A program made the translations under genes and the position numbers. Of a stretch of 64,000 nt of DNA, positions 12,023 to 24,625 are shown piece by piece. Position 1 is the stretch's first letter; every line of letters starts with the position of its first letter. The DNA comes from Cricetomys ansorgei (taxonomy: Eukaryota; Chordata; Mammalia; Rodentia; Nesomyidae). The notes under the pieces were generated by a model, which was given only the letters and a program-made list of their open reading frames with translations, did not search any database and was not told where the DNA came from. The stretch is taken from NCBI GenBank assembly GCA_026225945.1, contig JAMJFZ010000711.1:2751001-2815000 (forward strand), in the 5' to 3' direction.

Positions 12023-13069
12023 GTAAGTATATTTCTAAATGTAATTTTTGGAAAATAGGATAATTTATTCTTAACATGATTTATTACAACCTTAGATTTT
12101 AAAAAAAAAAAAGTAGTGCACTGTAGACACTACTAGACCAAGAACCTAACCATTGCTTCCATAAATATTTTTTAGAATAGCTGTTATAAAATAGGTATTA
12201 TTGATTAGTATACCCATTACTGATTATTTTTCCCCTTATAACTTTGCTGTGCATGTTGTTTTTCATTACAAACTCACCTGAATGCTAGTGTTAATTCCAA
12301 GATATTTTGTTATGATTAGTGAGGTGATATGACTTTAATACTGTAGGATTATATAATTGAATTGTATAGGGGTAAATTTAGTGTGGTATAGGTCATAACA
12401 GTTTTCCCCCTGACGGTGATTGTTGGAAGAAATAACCAGTCTTTGAACCATTTACCAGCTCCACCAGTCTATATTCTGTTAACTCAGTGACATGAGGTTG
12501 ATCTGTGGCCTCCATATGTGCACTTGTACCTATACATATGTGACCATGTATGCACACCTACACATATATATACACGTGCAAAATCATTATTTATCATGAT
12601 TTGCATAGTGACAAAACTTGATGTGACATGCAGAGGTAATTGGCTTGCTCTGAAATATGTTAATATTTAGATATAGAAACTACAGTTTTCTCTGTGTATG
12701 GACCTAGAAAATCTGAATCTCTGGGAAACTTCTTTTCCTCACCATCACCTCTTTCGCCTCCCCTTCCTTCTCTTCTTTTTCTTTTTTTGGGGGGAGGGGT
12801 TCAATATTTTTTTTACACTGTAATAAAATTTGTTTGTCAAATCCATTGGATAGAAAAGATTAGGCATCATTTGCTGCTTTTTATAAGAATGAACTTCATA
12901 AGAAAATAATACTAAGAAATTAGTAGATATTAGTTTTTACTTGCATGCAGAATTACTTTTCTTTTTAGTCAGAGCAAAGGTACTCCTAACCTTTTACTTC
13001 TTGTTTACTTCCTCCAGAGTATTGAATGAGGTGAGTAGCATTTCTTAACTTAATATTATTCTATTTTAG
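12023..13069 (+). other. PICALM intron
   Basis: No exon and no clear SINE is visible. The intron has short A and T runs and a (CATA)-rich patch near 12530-12570. A pyrimidine-rich tract lies near 12740-12790, and an ordinary acceptor closes the intron at 13069. Confidence 0.6.
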
Positions 13070-13174
13070 CCTCCTCAGATGGGAAGTGTGCCTGTAATGA
13101 CACAGCCAACCTTAATATACAGCCAACCTGTCATGAGACCGCCAAACCCCTTTGGCCCTGTATCAGGAGCACAG
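13070..13174 (+). CDS. Picalm: PICALM coding exon with NPF motif (PPQMGSV...GPVSGAQ)
   Basis: This 105-nt exon follows TTTTAG and precedes GTACTT. It reads PPQMGSVPVMTQPTLIYSQP and then VMRPPNPFGPVSGAQ, in phase 0 at both ends. The Asn-Pro-Phe at 13145-13153 is an NPF tripeptide, the known docking signal for EH-domain endocytic proteins. It joins the final coding segment IQFM at 23122. If the donor is not used, the frame stays open for another 32 codons to a stop at 13268-13270. Confidence 0.97.
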
Positions 13175-16100
13175 GTACTTACTTTTAACTATGTGCATAA
13201 CTGTTGTGCTGATTTTGAAGGGCTCTATAACACTAATGATGCCTCTCATACAACTCAAGAAAGAAATTAATTGAACTTTTCCTTTTTGTCATGGATATTA
13301 CTTGCTTTATATCTTCCTGATGGCAAGAATTTTTTTAGAATATTGATTAATTGCAGAGAAATGACAAGTAGATTATAAAGATTATAGATGGGAACTTCTT
13401 ATAACTTCATTCTTGTGTTGTTTTCCAAGGTTGAGGAACCTTGTTTCTTTGTGATTCTTCCATGTAGACCCTCAAACCCATTGCTTCCAAGTATCAGCTC
13501 ATATCTGATAGCTTGGGGTTTGAGATAAATGTTCTTAGGGTGTTTGCAGAACTCTTAGAAAGTCTACAGAAAGTTTTCTTTTTTTTTTCCAATTAGGTAA
13601 CTTTTTGTCATTGAGAATTATGCTAAAAGCAAACAAGCAAAAAATTAGGGAAGACCTGATAGAAGACCTTGCTGACTTAGGTTCTTTAAAGGAGAGACTT
13701 GCTTTGTAAATGCTTCTAATGCTCTCCCTGATCCTGAGAGTTTACCCTAAATGTTCTTAATTTGATCCTTTGGGATGAGGACAGCACATTAGAGCAATCT
13801 GGATTTTGTTTATTGTATACTATGAGATAGATCCCTTATGAAGTGAAGGGTTGCTTATCCCTATGTGTGGCTCTGCTCATTACATATAATTGTTTGTACT
13901 CCTTGATTTCATAAGTGGTTTCCAATGTCAAAAGGTTGGTAGACTACAATTTTGAAGCTTATTTGAAAACAGACTATTCAGCAGTTAGCCTGTATCCTTT
14001 TCCAATGCACATACTTAGTAGGCTTATTAGGACATAATAGTGTTATAAAGACAGTGATATTCACTTCAGATCTTATCTCTCTTTGATAGCCAGTGATGAA
14101 TAGGAGACCATTTCATATTTAATCCTTTTTGGTTATTAAAATCATTGATCCATATCCTCACATATGCTGAACATAAGCTCTGCTAAGCTACATACTAGCC
14201 AAGTCCCTCTCCTTTCCTTTGTTTTGGTGCATGTTCATCATTCGGTACCTCTTAGAGATTTCACTTGTTTGTTACTTTTATTTGTTAGAGGAATTAATGT
14301 CTTTATTTTGTATCTAACATTTGCATTTTTCCAGATGTTTATGTGGAAAATGCTGGGTCCTCATGGGTTTTATTTTTTTCTTTCTGTGCCTATTCATGAA
14401 TCTGTTATTTAATTTGTTGAGAATGGCATCTTCTGTCCATTTTTAACTTGTACTTCAAATACATTTACCTGATGTTTTATAAAATTAGAATGTTCACTGA
14501 TGACAGTAGTTTGTAAATTCATTGTTTGCCATGTATAGGTATTATTTAACTGCCTGAGTCAGTTACCCTAGTGTCAGTTTTCTTTTCAAAGTTGCTGTGA
14601 TAGGAAATAACTCTTGATGAGTATTTACATTTATATTTTAGAAATTGTTGGAACTTTTTGATGGTGGAAAAGGTTATGCTTCCCATATTCTCATCACTTC
14701 TTTATGAGAAACTTGTATTGGTTCAACTTGAACAAAATTAAATGGGTATTTAATTTTAAAAATAAGAACATTTTCAAAGTTATTTTGGTTCCTTCATTAA
14801 CTAGGCTTTTTTTTTTAATGGAATACTGCTAGTTTTGTTTAAAGAAGATATGGCTAAAGATGCAAAATGGCTATAGGTTTTTGTTGCTGTTTTTTGAAGT
14901 AAACAATTTTAAGCAAGTATGACATCAGTTAAGTGTTTGGAAAGAAACAGTGTATGAGTGCATTTACTCTAATAAATAAGGGCACTGTTGTCTTTAGATA
15001 TTGGGGTTATTCAGGCACAAAAAAGTCTTTTTAATGACTTTTGTAGGAAATAATGACATTTTCCATTTAGGCTTCGTGTACTTAATTTATTCATTCATTC
15101 ATTTACTTGTGTCTTGGTGTACTAATCTTGGATGTTGGTAGTGATAGTTCTCAGCTGATGTGTCCAGCTCAATCTTTGTGAAGAAAGCCACTTGGATTTC
15201 CAGCGGTGCTCTGTGCTCTTCTATCTTTGCCTACTTACCATGAACTTACTTGCAATACCATGGGAGAATTTACTTTGGGAATCAGATATGTGTGCTAGAA
15301 AAATCTTTTTAAAAATTCCATATTGTCGGGCTGGAGAGATGGCTCAGCTATTCAAAGCCAGGCTTATAACCCAAAATAAAAGTTCCATATTATCATTTAA
15401 AATTTATTATCTTACGTGTATGGGTATTCTTCCTGCATGTCTATGCACCACGTTCCTGCCTGGTACTCACAGAGGGCCAAAGAGGGCATCAGATCCCCAA
15501 AGACTAGAGTTATACACAGTTGAGAGTCACCATGCTGGATGCTGGGAATCTAATCCAGGTCTTCTGGAAGAGTACTAAGTGCTGTTAACTATTGAGCCAT
15601 CTCCCCAGGTCTGATACTCACATTTAAACTTCTTTCTATAAATTACATATCATGATAGATTTGAGTTGAAACCAATAAGAATTTAAATTTAAATTTAAGT
15701 TCCAAGGGCAGCCATAACTAAGTATGGAGAGCTTCAGGACCTAGGACAGTAGCAGTCTATTTTCAGTTCAGAGGCTGGAACTCTGAAATCAAGCTGTCCT
15801 CATGGCATTCTCTAGAAGAGGATCTGTCCTTGCCACTTACTGCTTATATAGACAGTCAAGGAATGGGGATTATCTTTAATAGAAAACTAATGGCATGCAA
15901 CACTGCTTTACATTCCCATGCAAATAGATTTAGATATGCCACTAGTGATCTGGCTGTGCTCTTAAACACCCTGAAACAACTTACTACTTCTGAGACTGAG
16001 CTTCAAGGGTAGTATTTCTGGAATCCTGGAGTAGTACTCTCATGTCTAAATACTTTTTATGACATAGCTTTAAAGAATGTGTTTTATTAATGTTGCTGTA

Positions 16101-16242
16101 TAGAACATACAGGTTGAGTAATCTACAATGATAGACATTTCAGTGGGAAATCCAGTGTCATGGTCCCAGCATCTAGCTAGAGCTTTCTTGGCACATCATA
16201 ACATAGAGGAAGGGCAGAAACCAGGAACACACAGACTGAGGA

Positions 16243-16490
16243 AAATAATAATAATATAAAATATATTATTATTAATAATATATTACATATAATATATAAT
16301 TTATAATTATAAATTATGATATGTAATATATAAATATATATTAATATATCAATTAACATATATTATTAATATATTGATATAGATTAATGTATTGATGTTA
16401 ATATATTAATATGTATGTGTAATATGTTATTATATATTATATATGATATATAATTTATAATTATACATTATATATTATTTATAATAATGA
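16243..16490. repeat. AT-rich palindromic microsatellite block
   Basis: About 250 bases are made almost only of A and T, with many ATATTA/TAATAT units that can fold back on each other. It is bounded on the right by a (TG)n run at about 16502-16518 and a (CA)n run at about 16560-16574. Confidence 0.9.
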
Positions 16491-16852
16491 ACCCACTGCC
16501 GTGTGTGTGTGTGTGTATGACATACATGTCTTGATATATGCCATACACATGCATGCATACACACACACACACACGGGGGTGGGGGGTGCAGTTGCTTTAT
16601 GGTCTGAGGGTACAGCACTTACCTAGCACTCACAAGGTCTTGAGTTTTATTTCTAACAATGTAAAAGGAAGAAAAGAAAGAAGGAAGGGAGCCAGAGGGA
16701 ATGAATGTAATTATTAAGATCAAAATGTAGGACTCTTTAAGAGTTTATGTAGGCTCCAACTTCATGAACTAGACAACTGATACTATAGGGCAGTGGGTTC
16801 ATTGTTATAGGAATGTGTTTGCCTCAAGCTGTGTGTTCAGTCTCTGCCTTGC

Positions 16853-16968
16853 GCGCGTGTGTGTGCGTGTGTGTGTGTGTGTGTGTAGAGAGAGAGAGTG
16901 TGTGTGTGTGTAGAGAGAGAGAGTGTGTGTGTGTGTGTGTGTATGTATGTATATGTAGAGAGAGAGAA
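16853..16968. repeat. (TG)n interleaved with (AG)n microsatellite
   Basis: GTGTGT tracts are interrupted twice by AGAGAGAGAG blocks, giving a repeated (TG)nTAGAGAGAGAG pattern. A third AG block follows TATGTATGTATATG. Confidence 0.95.
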
Positions 16969-19109
16969 GGGATGCCATACATTCAAACAGTTACAAATAC
17001 ATATCCTCCATTTTTCTATAGGTTGGATTAATATATTTCTACATTAGAAAACATAAAACGTAAAAATAAAAATTTAAGCTGGTAAGTTTTAAGATTAGAG
17101 AAGTTCTGATTTCCTCCTATATCTGAATTTGGAAAACATTTTTACAAATATTTTTACCGACAAAAACATTTTAATATGTTTTAGAATGGTCATAATATGT
17201 AGGTCACTGCTGATTACTGAACAAGAAAGGTAAAATAAGTTCCCTTTACCTGAGGAACCTAAAGGTGGGTGCCATTTGGAAGCACAAGTGAATGATGATG
17301 AATGTTGAGTTTTTCTGAGAGAGATGTAGTGCTACAAATAGAAGAACAAGAACTACACAGGTGCAGTAACTGTTAATGGAAGCCTTGCACAAGCAGAAAT
17401 GAATGTTTGATGTTAGGTACTATGGATGAATGAACTTGTATATGAATTACTGTCTTATGCCAGGCAATATGCATTTACTATCACTTAACCTTTAAGACAA
17501 TCATAAACATGGCTATAGGTATTGGGCTTATGTATTCCAAACCCCATTTTATAAATGAGCCAGAATTCAAGTGAGTTAATCTTCCTATAAATCCCTGGTG
17601 AATCCATCCAGGCAGGAAACTATACCCAGTTTGAGTTCCTATCTTTGTTTTTATAGAATAGTCAAATGGATCTAAAACATTGATACTTGCTAAGCTATCC
17701 AGTATTTTGAGTAACTAGAGGAACAAAATGTAAGGATAATAAAGAAGTTGTTTCTTTAGTTATATACACTTATTTATTGGTGTTTTTGTTGTTGTTGTTT
17801 TGTTTGTATGTTTTGAGAAAGGGTCTTATAATAGCCAGTGCTAGCCTGGAGTTCATCTTGTACCTGTATTTGGCCTTGAACTTCTGAACTTATTAAACCT
17901 CTACTCTTGATTACAGGCCAGTGGCACCGAGACCAGATTTTGTTTAAGAACTTTAGGTACAAAGTTGCTAATGTGTTACAAATTTTATTTTCATAAACTT
18001 TTTTTATGGTACTGGGGATTGAACACAAAGTCTCCTCCATGCTAGACAAAAGTCTGTCACTGAGCTATACTCTTATAAAAAACACCCTTTTAAAGTTAAT
18101 TTGTAGATTCTGAGACAAAGTCTTATGAAGTTGCCCAGGGTGACCTGGAAATTATGATCCTTGCACTGCTCCCTAAGACAGCCTCTTGGCTTCTTATGAG
18201 ACTAGAGCCTGGCTCTCTGAGACTGCTATTATTTTCTGCAGTTTTTTTCTCTGGTGGTAAATGAGAATAGTGAAACGACAATTTTTATCTTATGTTTAGC
18301 TTGTCAAGTTCATGAAGTATATATTTAAAGTATATTTTGAGGTATATCTTAAAAGTATTCCTTTGTCTTTTGTTAATTTATAGTTTTCACTACTCCATTT
18401 TGACTAAGTGTTTTATAACCAAGAAAGGAAAGAAAACCAGACAACTATGCTCTGAAGCAAAGAGCTTTCTGGAAATACTAGATGGTTCGTTTGGGTTTTT
18501 TTTTTTTTTTTTCATTTTAGCATGTGTTTTTATTAAAATATATTGTTTGTATGGGAGTGTGCCATGCCCGGTGTGTGAAGGTCAGAGGCTAGCCTTGTAG
18601 ACAGCCTTGTGGGATTGGGTCTCTGTTCACCTTTGCATGGATTCTGGGGTTTTCAGGCTTGGTAGCAATGGTTTTACCTGCGGAGGCATCTCACCCAAGT
18701 ATTTTTCAAGATTGATTTAGAGTTAGTTCTGGAGAAGTTTCAGTTAAGTGTTGCCATCATCAAAACTTGTAACTCTTAGTATTTTCATTCATATGCTCCT
18801 CTCTGTAGTATTTCATTTTCCTATATATGAAAACCAAGAAGACTAAGTATATCTGTGTTAGATGAGTAAGGCATCTTTAGTTAGATCACTTGGATTTGAA
18901 CAAACTCTTTAGCACTTGAACTTCAGGATAAAGTGTATTTTTTGGAAAAGTATATTATTTGGAAAACCCTGTCTTGAAAAACAGATGAATAAATAAATAA
19001 ATCTGTAATGGTATATTTGTAATAGTCAGTTGTGATTATTTTATGCCTGCTTGTAAATTTGATTTTGTGATGAATTCTGACAAGTTGAGGGTTTTTCTAG
19101 TTGTTTTAG

Positions 19110-19265
19110 TTTTTTTCTTTTTTCTTTCTTTCTTTTTCTTTCTTTCTTTCTTCCTTCCTTCCTTCCTTCCTTCCTTCCTTCCTTCCTTCCTTCCTTTCTT
19201 TCCTTTCTTTCCTTCCTTTCTTTCCTTTCTTTCCTTTCTTTCCTTTCTTTTCTTTTTTTCTTTTT
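19110..19265. repeat. (CTTT)n / (CCTT)n pyrimidine tract
   Basis: About 155 nearly pure pyrimidines on the + strand shift from CTTT units to CCTT units and back. They lie directly at the A-tail side of an antisense B1 (19266-19412), so the tract probably grew from the SINE tail. Confidence 0.95.
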
Positions 19266-19412
19266 TGGTTTTTTCGAGATAACGTTTCTCTGTTGTAACT
19301 CTGGCTGTTCTGGAACTTGCTCTGTAGACCAGGCTGACCTCAAACTCACAGAGATCTGCTGCCTCTGCCTCCCGAGTGCTGGGATTAAAGGCCTGCGTCA
19401 CCACTGACTGAC
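19266..19412 (-). mobile_element. B1 SINE (7SL-derived)
   Basis: The reverse complement reads as a B1 body. Hallmarks on the + strand are GTAGACCAGGCTGACCTCAA and GTGCTGGGATTAAAGGCCTG, with the tail expanded into the adjoining pyrimidine tract. Confidence 0.93.
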
Positions 19413-22400
19413 AAACAAGTTGAGTTTTTGAAAATTCCTTTTCCTGCAGCATATTAACTTTGCTTTTCTGTGTTCCTTAGCATCTTTTAAACTAGGTTCT
19501 TTAATGTACTCAGAGAATGAAAAATAAAAGAAGGGGTCAGCACTTTGTTTCGATGAATTCTTCAGACTTAAAAATCCTTCTGTGTCTTAATCCCCTGGAG
19601 TGCCCTTTCTCCTCAATCCCTTTTCTTCTTCCTGCTTTCCTTGAGCAGTAATGTGGGCAGCATGCCCTGTTCTTGTCCTAACTTACCTCTCTCCATCTGA
19701 TTCTTTTCCCTCCATTATGAGCTTCGTCTCTTTTCCACTAGTGATGGGAAAGGATGAGAGTGGGTGGTTATGGCCACTGGACGTCCTGGTCCCTGGTGTG
19801 GTGTAGCAGCCATACCACTCTGGGATGTGTTTTCATCTGTTTCAGGAGAAGAGTGCTAGAAAACTTAGTGTAGAGATAGATACTGAGCCTTGTTTTTTCA
19901 CTGCTGTCCAGACATTTAATTTTACTGAATATACACATAAGATTTAGGAGTTTGGATAAGACAGTACTTTTTTCCCCAGGGTGAATCTACCCCTTTCAAC
20001 ATTGTTTGTAAAACTGTAGGACTCCTGGCAGTGAGCTTGTGTATTGAGAATAGTAGTGTCTCTTCAAGGACATTGTCTTCTGGTGCTAACATGCCTTCAA
20101 ACTGCTGCCCTCGTGAAAACATGATTTAAGGAGACATTTTAGTGTGGACTCTCATAGGATAGTTGCACTTAGATACAGCATACAGTGAGCAGGTTTGTAT
20201 GAATTTGAAATGAAAAAGAAAATGTAAGTGAAGTTAAGAATAGGAGTAAATATAAATACTTGCCCGTTGGATCCCAATTAATGAGTATTTGAAATCATTT
20301 CCTTCTGAATAGTCCTACATTGGGGGGCTCACAGGAGAAGGTGTGGGCATCTTTCCAGTTAGGTTTCATTTTACTTTGACCTTGGACCTCTGGTCAGGAC
20401 AGACATGTGTCCAGCATGAGTCCTGCCCTCCCATCTGTAGCCGCATGTGCAAGCCCATTCTCCTTCTTGCCATCTCTTCTCACTGTCTTTGAATGTGTAT
20501 TTCTAAAACAGTATATGGATTGGAAATAACAAAAGATGATTTTCAAATTTGTAAGTTGGTCATAGTGCCCTAAATGGCAAGTTGCTTATACCAGTGAGGC
20601 AATATTTGCTGAAACTCATTGGCTAATCATTCTTTATGGTGCTTTTCTTTAAAATGAAACAAAAACAAAGCAAACATAAAAGCAAAACTTTTAAGTTTAA
20701 ATAATTTTTAAACCAGCAAAGAAATTTTTTGACTTAACATTCTTTCTATGATTTAAATGCTGGAAATATGAAGTTGTTTTACTTAATCAATTTTATTTTA
20801 ATACTTGACTGAACATCTCTAAAACAGTTCTTTTCATAATGACCCTGAACTTGCAAGCTCTGTGATCCTATAGAAAGGGAGAAACAGAATAAAAGTTTTT
20901 CCCAAACTAAAAGTAGCTTATGTTGGGTTTAAAATACTCTTTAATCTGCTTGGGGAGGGTGTGTACACACACACACAGAGTAATATTTTCATATTACATA
21001 TTATATAGTTCATAAAAACTGTCTTTTCTTTGGGAGAATTAAAGTTATTTGGTGCAGTGGTCAACTTCATCTTGAAATTAAAAGATGGAGCAAATATTGG
21101 AAATCAAACAAATGTACTCAGACTGGAACAAAGTGGAGACCTTGCCTGTTCCCTTACTCGGGGCTTAGTTCCCCAGGATGTGTACCTGCTTCAGAGAGAA
21201 GCAGGAAGTAAAAGCCTTGTTTAAGAAGAGAGACCTGAGGACAGGAGTTGTGCCCTATGGGAAGAAGTCAGGAAGGAATATTGCACTTGGAAATGTGGGA
21301 TCTGAACTAAGGTCAGTTTGCACAGCTGTGGACAGATGTCTGGACACAGGAACCAACTTAACTTTTTTTTTTTTTCTTAAGTCACACAATTAATGCATCC
21401 TGTCTCCTGTACAGCCTTTTCCCTGATACTGAAAGTCATGACTGTAGGTCAGTTTATATCAGCTTTTATGGATAAAAGACTTTTTCATTTCATATTTCAG
21501 AGACAAACATTTGTTTTCTGCAAAACACATGCCATTGGATATCTTTTAACTTGACATGGAATAGCATTTTAAATAATCCCATTTTCTACAAAGGCTGCCT
21601 TTATATTTGTTAAAGGTGACAAAACAGAAACCACCTCTTCCTTCATTACACTTTCTGCTCTCATGTTCTGTCATTCTGAGATCTTTTCTCCCCTGTCTCT
21701 GTCTTCTTTCCCCCAGCTGTCGGCAGCATCCAGCCCCTCCAGGCACAGTCCTCACAGAGCTGCAGGAAAGGACCCCTTTGCAGAGCTCTCTCTGGAGGAC
21801 TTCTTATAAGTCACTTAGGTATTGCTGCGTGTGGGGGAGATGGGACGTGGATACTTAAGCAAAGATGGCCAGCACTGAACACCGTGCATTCTTCTTCTTT
21901 GTTTATTTAAAGGAGTCTGCATTCCCTCTGTGCCTCAGCTGCCTCCTCCTCTTCTGTTCTTTATATGAAGAAAAAAATAGTTCAGGATAGGACAAAAGAA
22001 GAAATCGCTTTGGGGACATAGCTTTAACATAGTTAGAATGTGTGATCAGGGGACCATCTTAACACAGAAGCATCCATTGCTCACAGATGATGGAGGTGTT
22101 TGGGTCAGTCTTAAAGAATTTTAGAGAATGTCCCACTTTTACACAGTGCATTAAGTCTTGGTTTAGAGAGTTTTATGTTTAGTTTTATGTTTATGGTTTA
22201 GAGGAAATTTTATGTGTTCCTTTTATTTAAGGATAACTTAAAAATACAACTTTTTTGTTGTTGTTGTTTTGGTTTGGCTTTGGTATTTTGACATGGGCTT
22301 TCTCTAGTACTGACTGTCCTGAAACTCACTTTGTACACCAGGCTGGCCTCAAACTCACAGAAATCCACTTGCCTTTGCTTCCCAGCTATCGCTTGTTTTT

Positions 22401-23121
22401 TAATTAAGGGCAAATGAATACTGAAGTCTTTGACTACAAGGATTTCTGTATGTGATCCACACCACCTATATTTTCTGTAAGACAGTTTAATTTATTCTTC
22501 TTGATGCTCTAGCCTCAGTTTACATTTACCATCTAGATCTTTGGCAGTTTGTACTCTTATTTGGCAAGCACATCTATCTCAGTTTTACCTGTACGTAGGC
22601 AGTTGAAGAGAAATGAGTGAGGCATTTTTGAGTGAACAGTGACTCCTGGCTGAAAAGTATTCATTTATATAGAGACTTCAGATTTTTAATTACATTAATA
22701 AAGAGTTGAATCAGTGCAGCAATACTTTTGATTTTATTTTCTAATTGTATGTATTTTGGAAATATTTTATGTTTTGCTTTCCCAAATGAGTTACATGGGA
22801 CATTTGTACTTATGGATGAATATTTTTAACTTAAAAGAAAAATAGTTTATTGGTCTCCACCCCAACACCCCGCCTCCACTATGTCTTGCTTTTTAGTAAT
22901 TAGGAAGATAATGAAAAGTTTTTACAATATTTCACAGATTGAGTTCCCCAGCACGTAGGAAGCTGATGATACTTTTCCTTTTTTGCCATCAGGGTCTGTG
23001 ATAAGTGTGTTCATAGTGTTTCTAGGTTGATTGAATGGTGAAAGCACAAAGTGTTTTTATCTGTGAGAGTATGTCCTGTTATGCAGTGAATTAACTTACA
23101 TGATGACTTTTTTTTTTCCAG

Positions 23122-23136
23122 ATACAGTTTATGTAA
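23122..23136 (+). CDS. Picalm: PICALM terminal coding segment (IQFM, stop)
   Basis: A strong acceptor (TTTTTTTTTCCAG) precedes ATA CAG TTT ATG TAA, encoding IQFM and the stop at 23134-23136. GAQ-IQFM is the known PICALM C-terminus. Only five codons lie on this exon; the rest of it is 3' UTR. Confidence 0.96.
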   Translation: MQFM

Positions 23137-24110
23137 TTAGATGGAAGAGAATGGAATTATTCCAAGAACACAAATGCACAGGTGGCGACTCCTTACTTCC
23201 AGCAAAATCCAAACTGCTGTCTCTGAGACTCTTCCTCCATTAGAGCGCTCCAGTAACCCATGAAGGCCCACATGGGGATGGGACTAGTTTATAGGAGAGC
23301 GTTGTCAATACCGTTTATAAAGCCAAGAATTGCCATGATTTAAGACTAAGATCTGTCTTTTTGGTGACTAACACTTCAGTTCTTTCAACTCCTATTAATA
23401 CCCATAATCAGTAACCTACCAAGAAAAGCCCATACTGGGAAAGTGTAGAGTTTGTGTTTGGAAAAGCTGCCTGGAGAGAAGAGTTGTGTCCTTTACCATA
23501 ATTCAGCAAGAATTGGGGATCAAAATCATAATTTTTAATTATGCATTACATTTCTTTTCTCCAGTCCTCACAAATACAGAAACCATAATTAAAGTTAACT
23601 TTTCTTTTTTTAAAAAAATTTATATTCAGTTTGCAGTAGACATTCCTTAAGTATTTGTATTTATTTATGATTATCAGTTTTACGTAACATTAATATTATA
23701 TCAAACCTCCTTAAGAAAATGAGTGTGGATGTTAACAGTATATTTGATTTTTTTTTTTTTTTATCCACAAGAATGAATCTGATTCAGAATGCTTTTCAGC
23801 TAACATACAGAGCACTAAATACTTTAAGGCAAATCCATAGATCTGAATCTCTTAAGAATTCTCAGTCTCTATGGGATTTAGGGAAGCATTATAAATGCAT
23901 TAATCCTTATAGTCAATTCTGTGCCTAGGATTTTGCAAGGGAACAGTTCACTGACTAGGAAAAGCACTACATTTAAAATTCAGCATTAGTGCATTGGGAA
24001 GGATCTTTTACTGCTTTGTGCTTGGCATGTCATTATTTTCCATTTGACATTAGGGCCTTTCCAAAATGAATGTGAGGAATTGCTTTCACTTCAAGACTTT
24101 CCTTCTTTTC

Positions 24111-24116
24111 AATAAA
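24111..24116 (+). terminator. Proximal poly(A) signal AATAAA, PICALM
   Basis: This canonical AATAAA lies 975 bases after the PICALM stop. Downstream sequence is G-rich (GGGGAAAGGGAGGGGG), a plausible downstream element. Use is inferred. Confidence 0.5.
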
Positions 24117-24461
24117 ACTTTAGGAGATGTTATCGGGGAAAGGGAGGGGGACAAAATTCCTTGAACTTTTTATTTGGCGTGTGCCATGTTATGATCATGT
24201 ACCTTTTAAATAAGGGGAGATAGTATCTTTAAAGTCAATGTCTAGCCAAGAGTTTAGTTAATGAAGAATTAAACTGCACTGTTGATCGGTGCTTTCTGTA
24301 AATACATCTTAACGCTTGGGTTGAGAGGGGCCTTAAGAAGGACAGCTCACTGTAGGAAAGCAATTCTGTACATGAGTTAAGCATACTTGCTGCATTGTCT
24401 CTGCAGATTCTATTTTTGTTTACAATATTAAAATGTATGTTAGCAAATGGGTGGATTTTCA

Positions 24462-24467
24462 AATAAA
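24462..24467 (+). terminator. Likely main poly(A) signal AATAAA, PICALM
   Basis: This canonical AATAAA lies 1.33 kb after the stop, followed within 50 bases by GGTATTCTGGTTTGAGGTG, a GT-rich downstream element. I judge it the likeliest 3' end. Confidence 0.6.
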
Positions 24468-24568
24468 ATGCAGCTTCCACAAAACATGTTATGGTATTCT
24501 GGTTTGAGGTGCATTCTCCTTTTTCCTTTCATTTTTTTTTATCACCAGTATATCTATCTTTCCCTCCA

Positions 24569-24578
<10 letters not shown>

Positions 24579-24621
<43 letters not shown>
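24579..24621. repeat. (CT)n microsatellite
   Basis: About 21 CT dinucleotides run without interruption, just past the inferred 3' end of PICALM. Confidence 0.97.

Positions 24622-24625
<4 letters not shown>

Larger units (their letters stand above)
13175..23121 (+). other. PICALM last intron, 9.9 kb
   Basis: This long intron precedes the terminal exon. Its contents are: a B2 5' fragment at about 15329-15392 and antisense B3 at about 15400-15612; an AT-rich palindromic block at 16243-16490; TG/AG microsatellites at about 16850-16970; antisense ID at about 18004-18074; antisense B3 at about 18530-18700; a (CTTT)/(CCTT) tract with antisense B1 at about 19110-19412; and antisense B1 at about 22258-22385. 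Older 7SL-like pieces lie near 17800-17925 and 18110-18235. No internal coding exon was recognised. Confidence 0.7.
1..24490 (+). other. Picalm: PICALM gene, 3' portion (gene span)
   Basis: This is the 3' part of the gene for phosphatidylinositol-binding clathrin assembly protein, an endocytic adaptor. In the known family an N-terminal ANTH domain binds PtdIns(4,5)P2 and SNAREs, and the long unstructured C-terminal half binds clathrin and other coat proteins. Only the C-terminal half's last exons are in this window. Exons at 5127-5234, 7362-7493, 7584-7614, 7761-7860, 10283-10306, 11963-12022, 13070-13174 and 23122-23136 translate to the known C-terminal tail. Segments such as FDELGGLLKP, SGGSNWQPK-like GGSNWQPK, and the closing GAQ-IQFM are recognisable. 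All junctions are GT-AG and every codon phase matches across them. The upstream exons and the ANTH domain lie left of position 1. The 3' boundary is inferred from poly(A) signals. Confidence 0.97.
23137..24490 (+). other. Picalm: PICALM 3' UTR
   Basis: This AT-rich non-coding sequence follows the stop codon. It ends downstream of the best-placed poly(A) signal, AATAAA at 24462-24467. An earlier AATAAA at 24111-24116 could give a shorter form of about 1 kb. Further AATAAA hexamers at 24626-24631 and 24663-24668 lie beyond a (CT)n run and could extend it slightly. The exact cleavage site is not visible. Confidence 0.75.

Noticed and set aside
19036..19452. 138-codon Lys/Glu/Arg-rich frame on the - strand
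   Set aside because: It is a B1 body plus translated (GAAA)/(GAAG) simple repeat, present in several frames.
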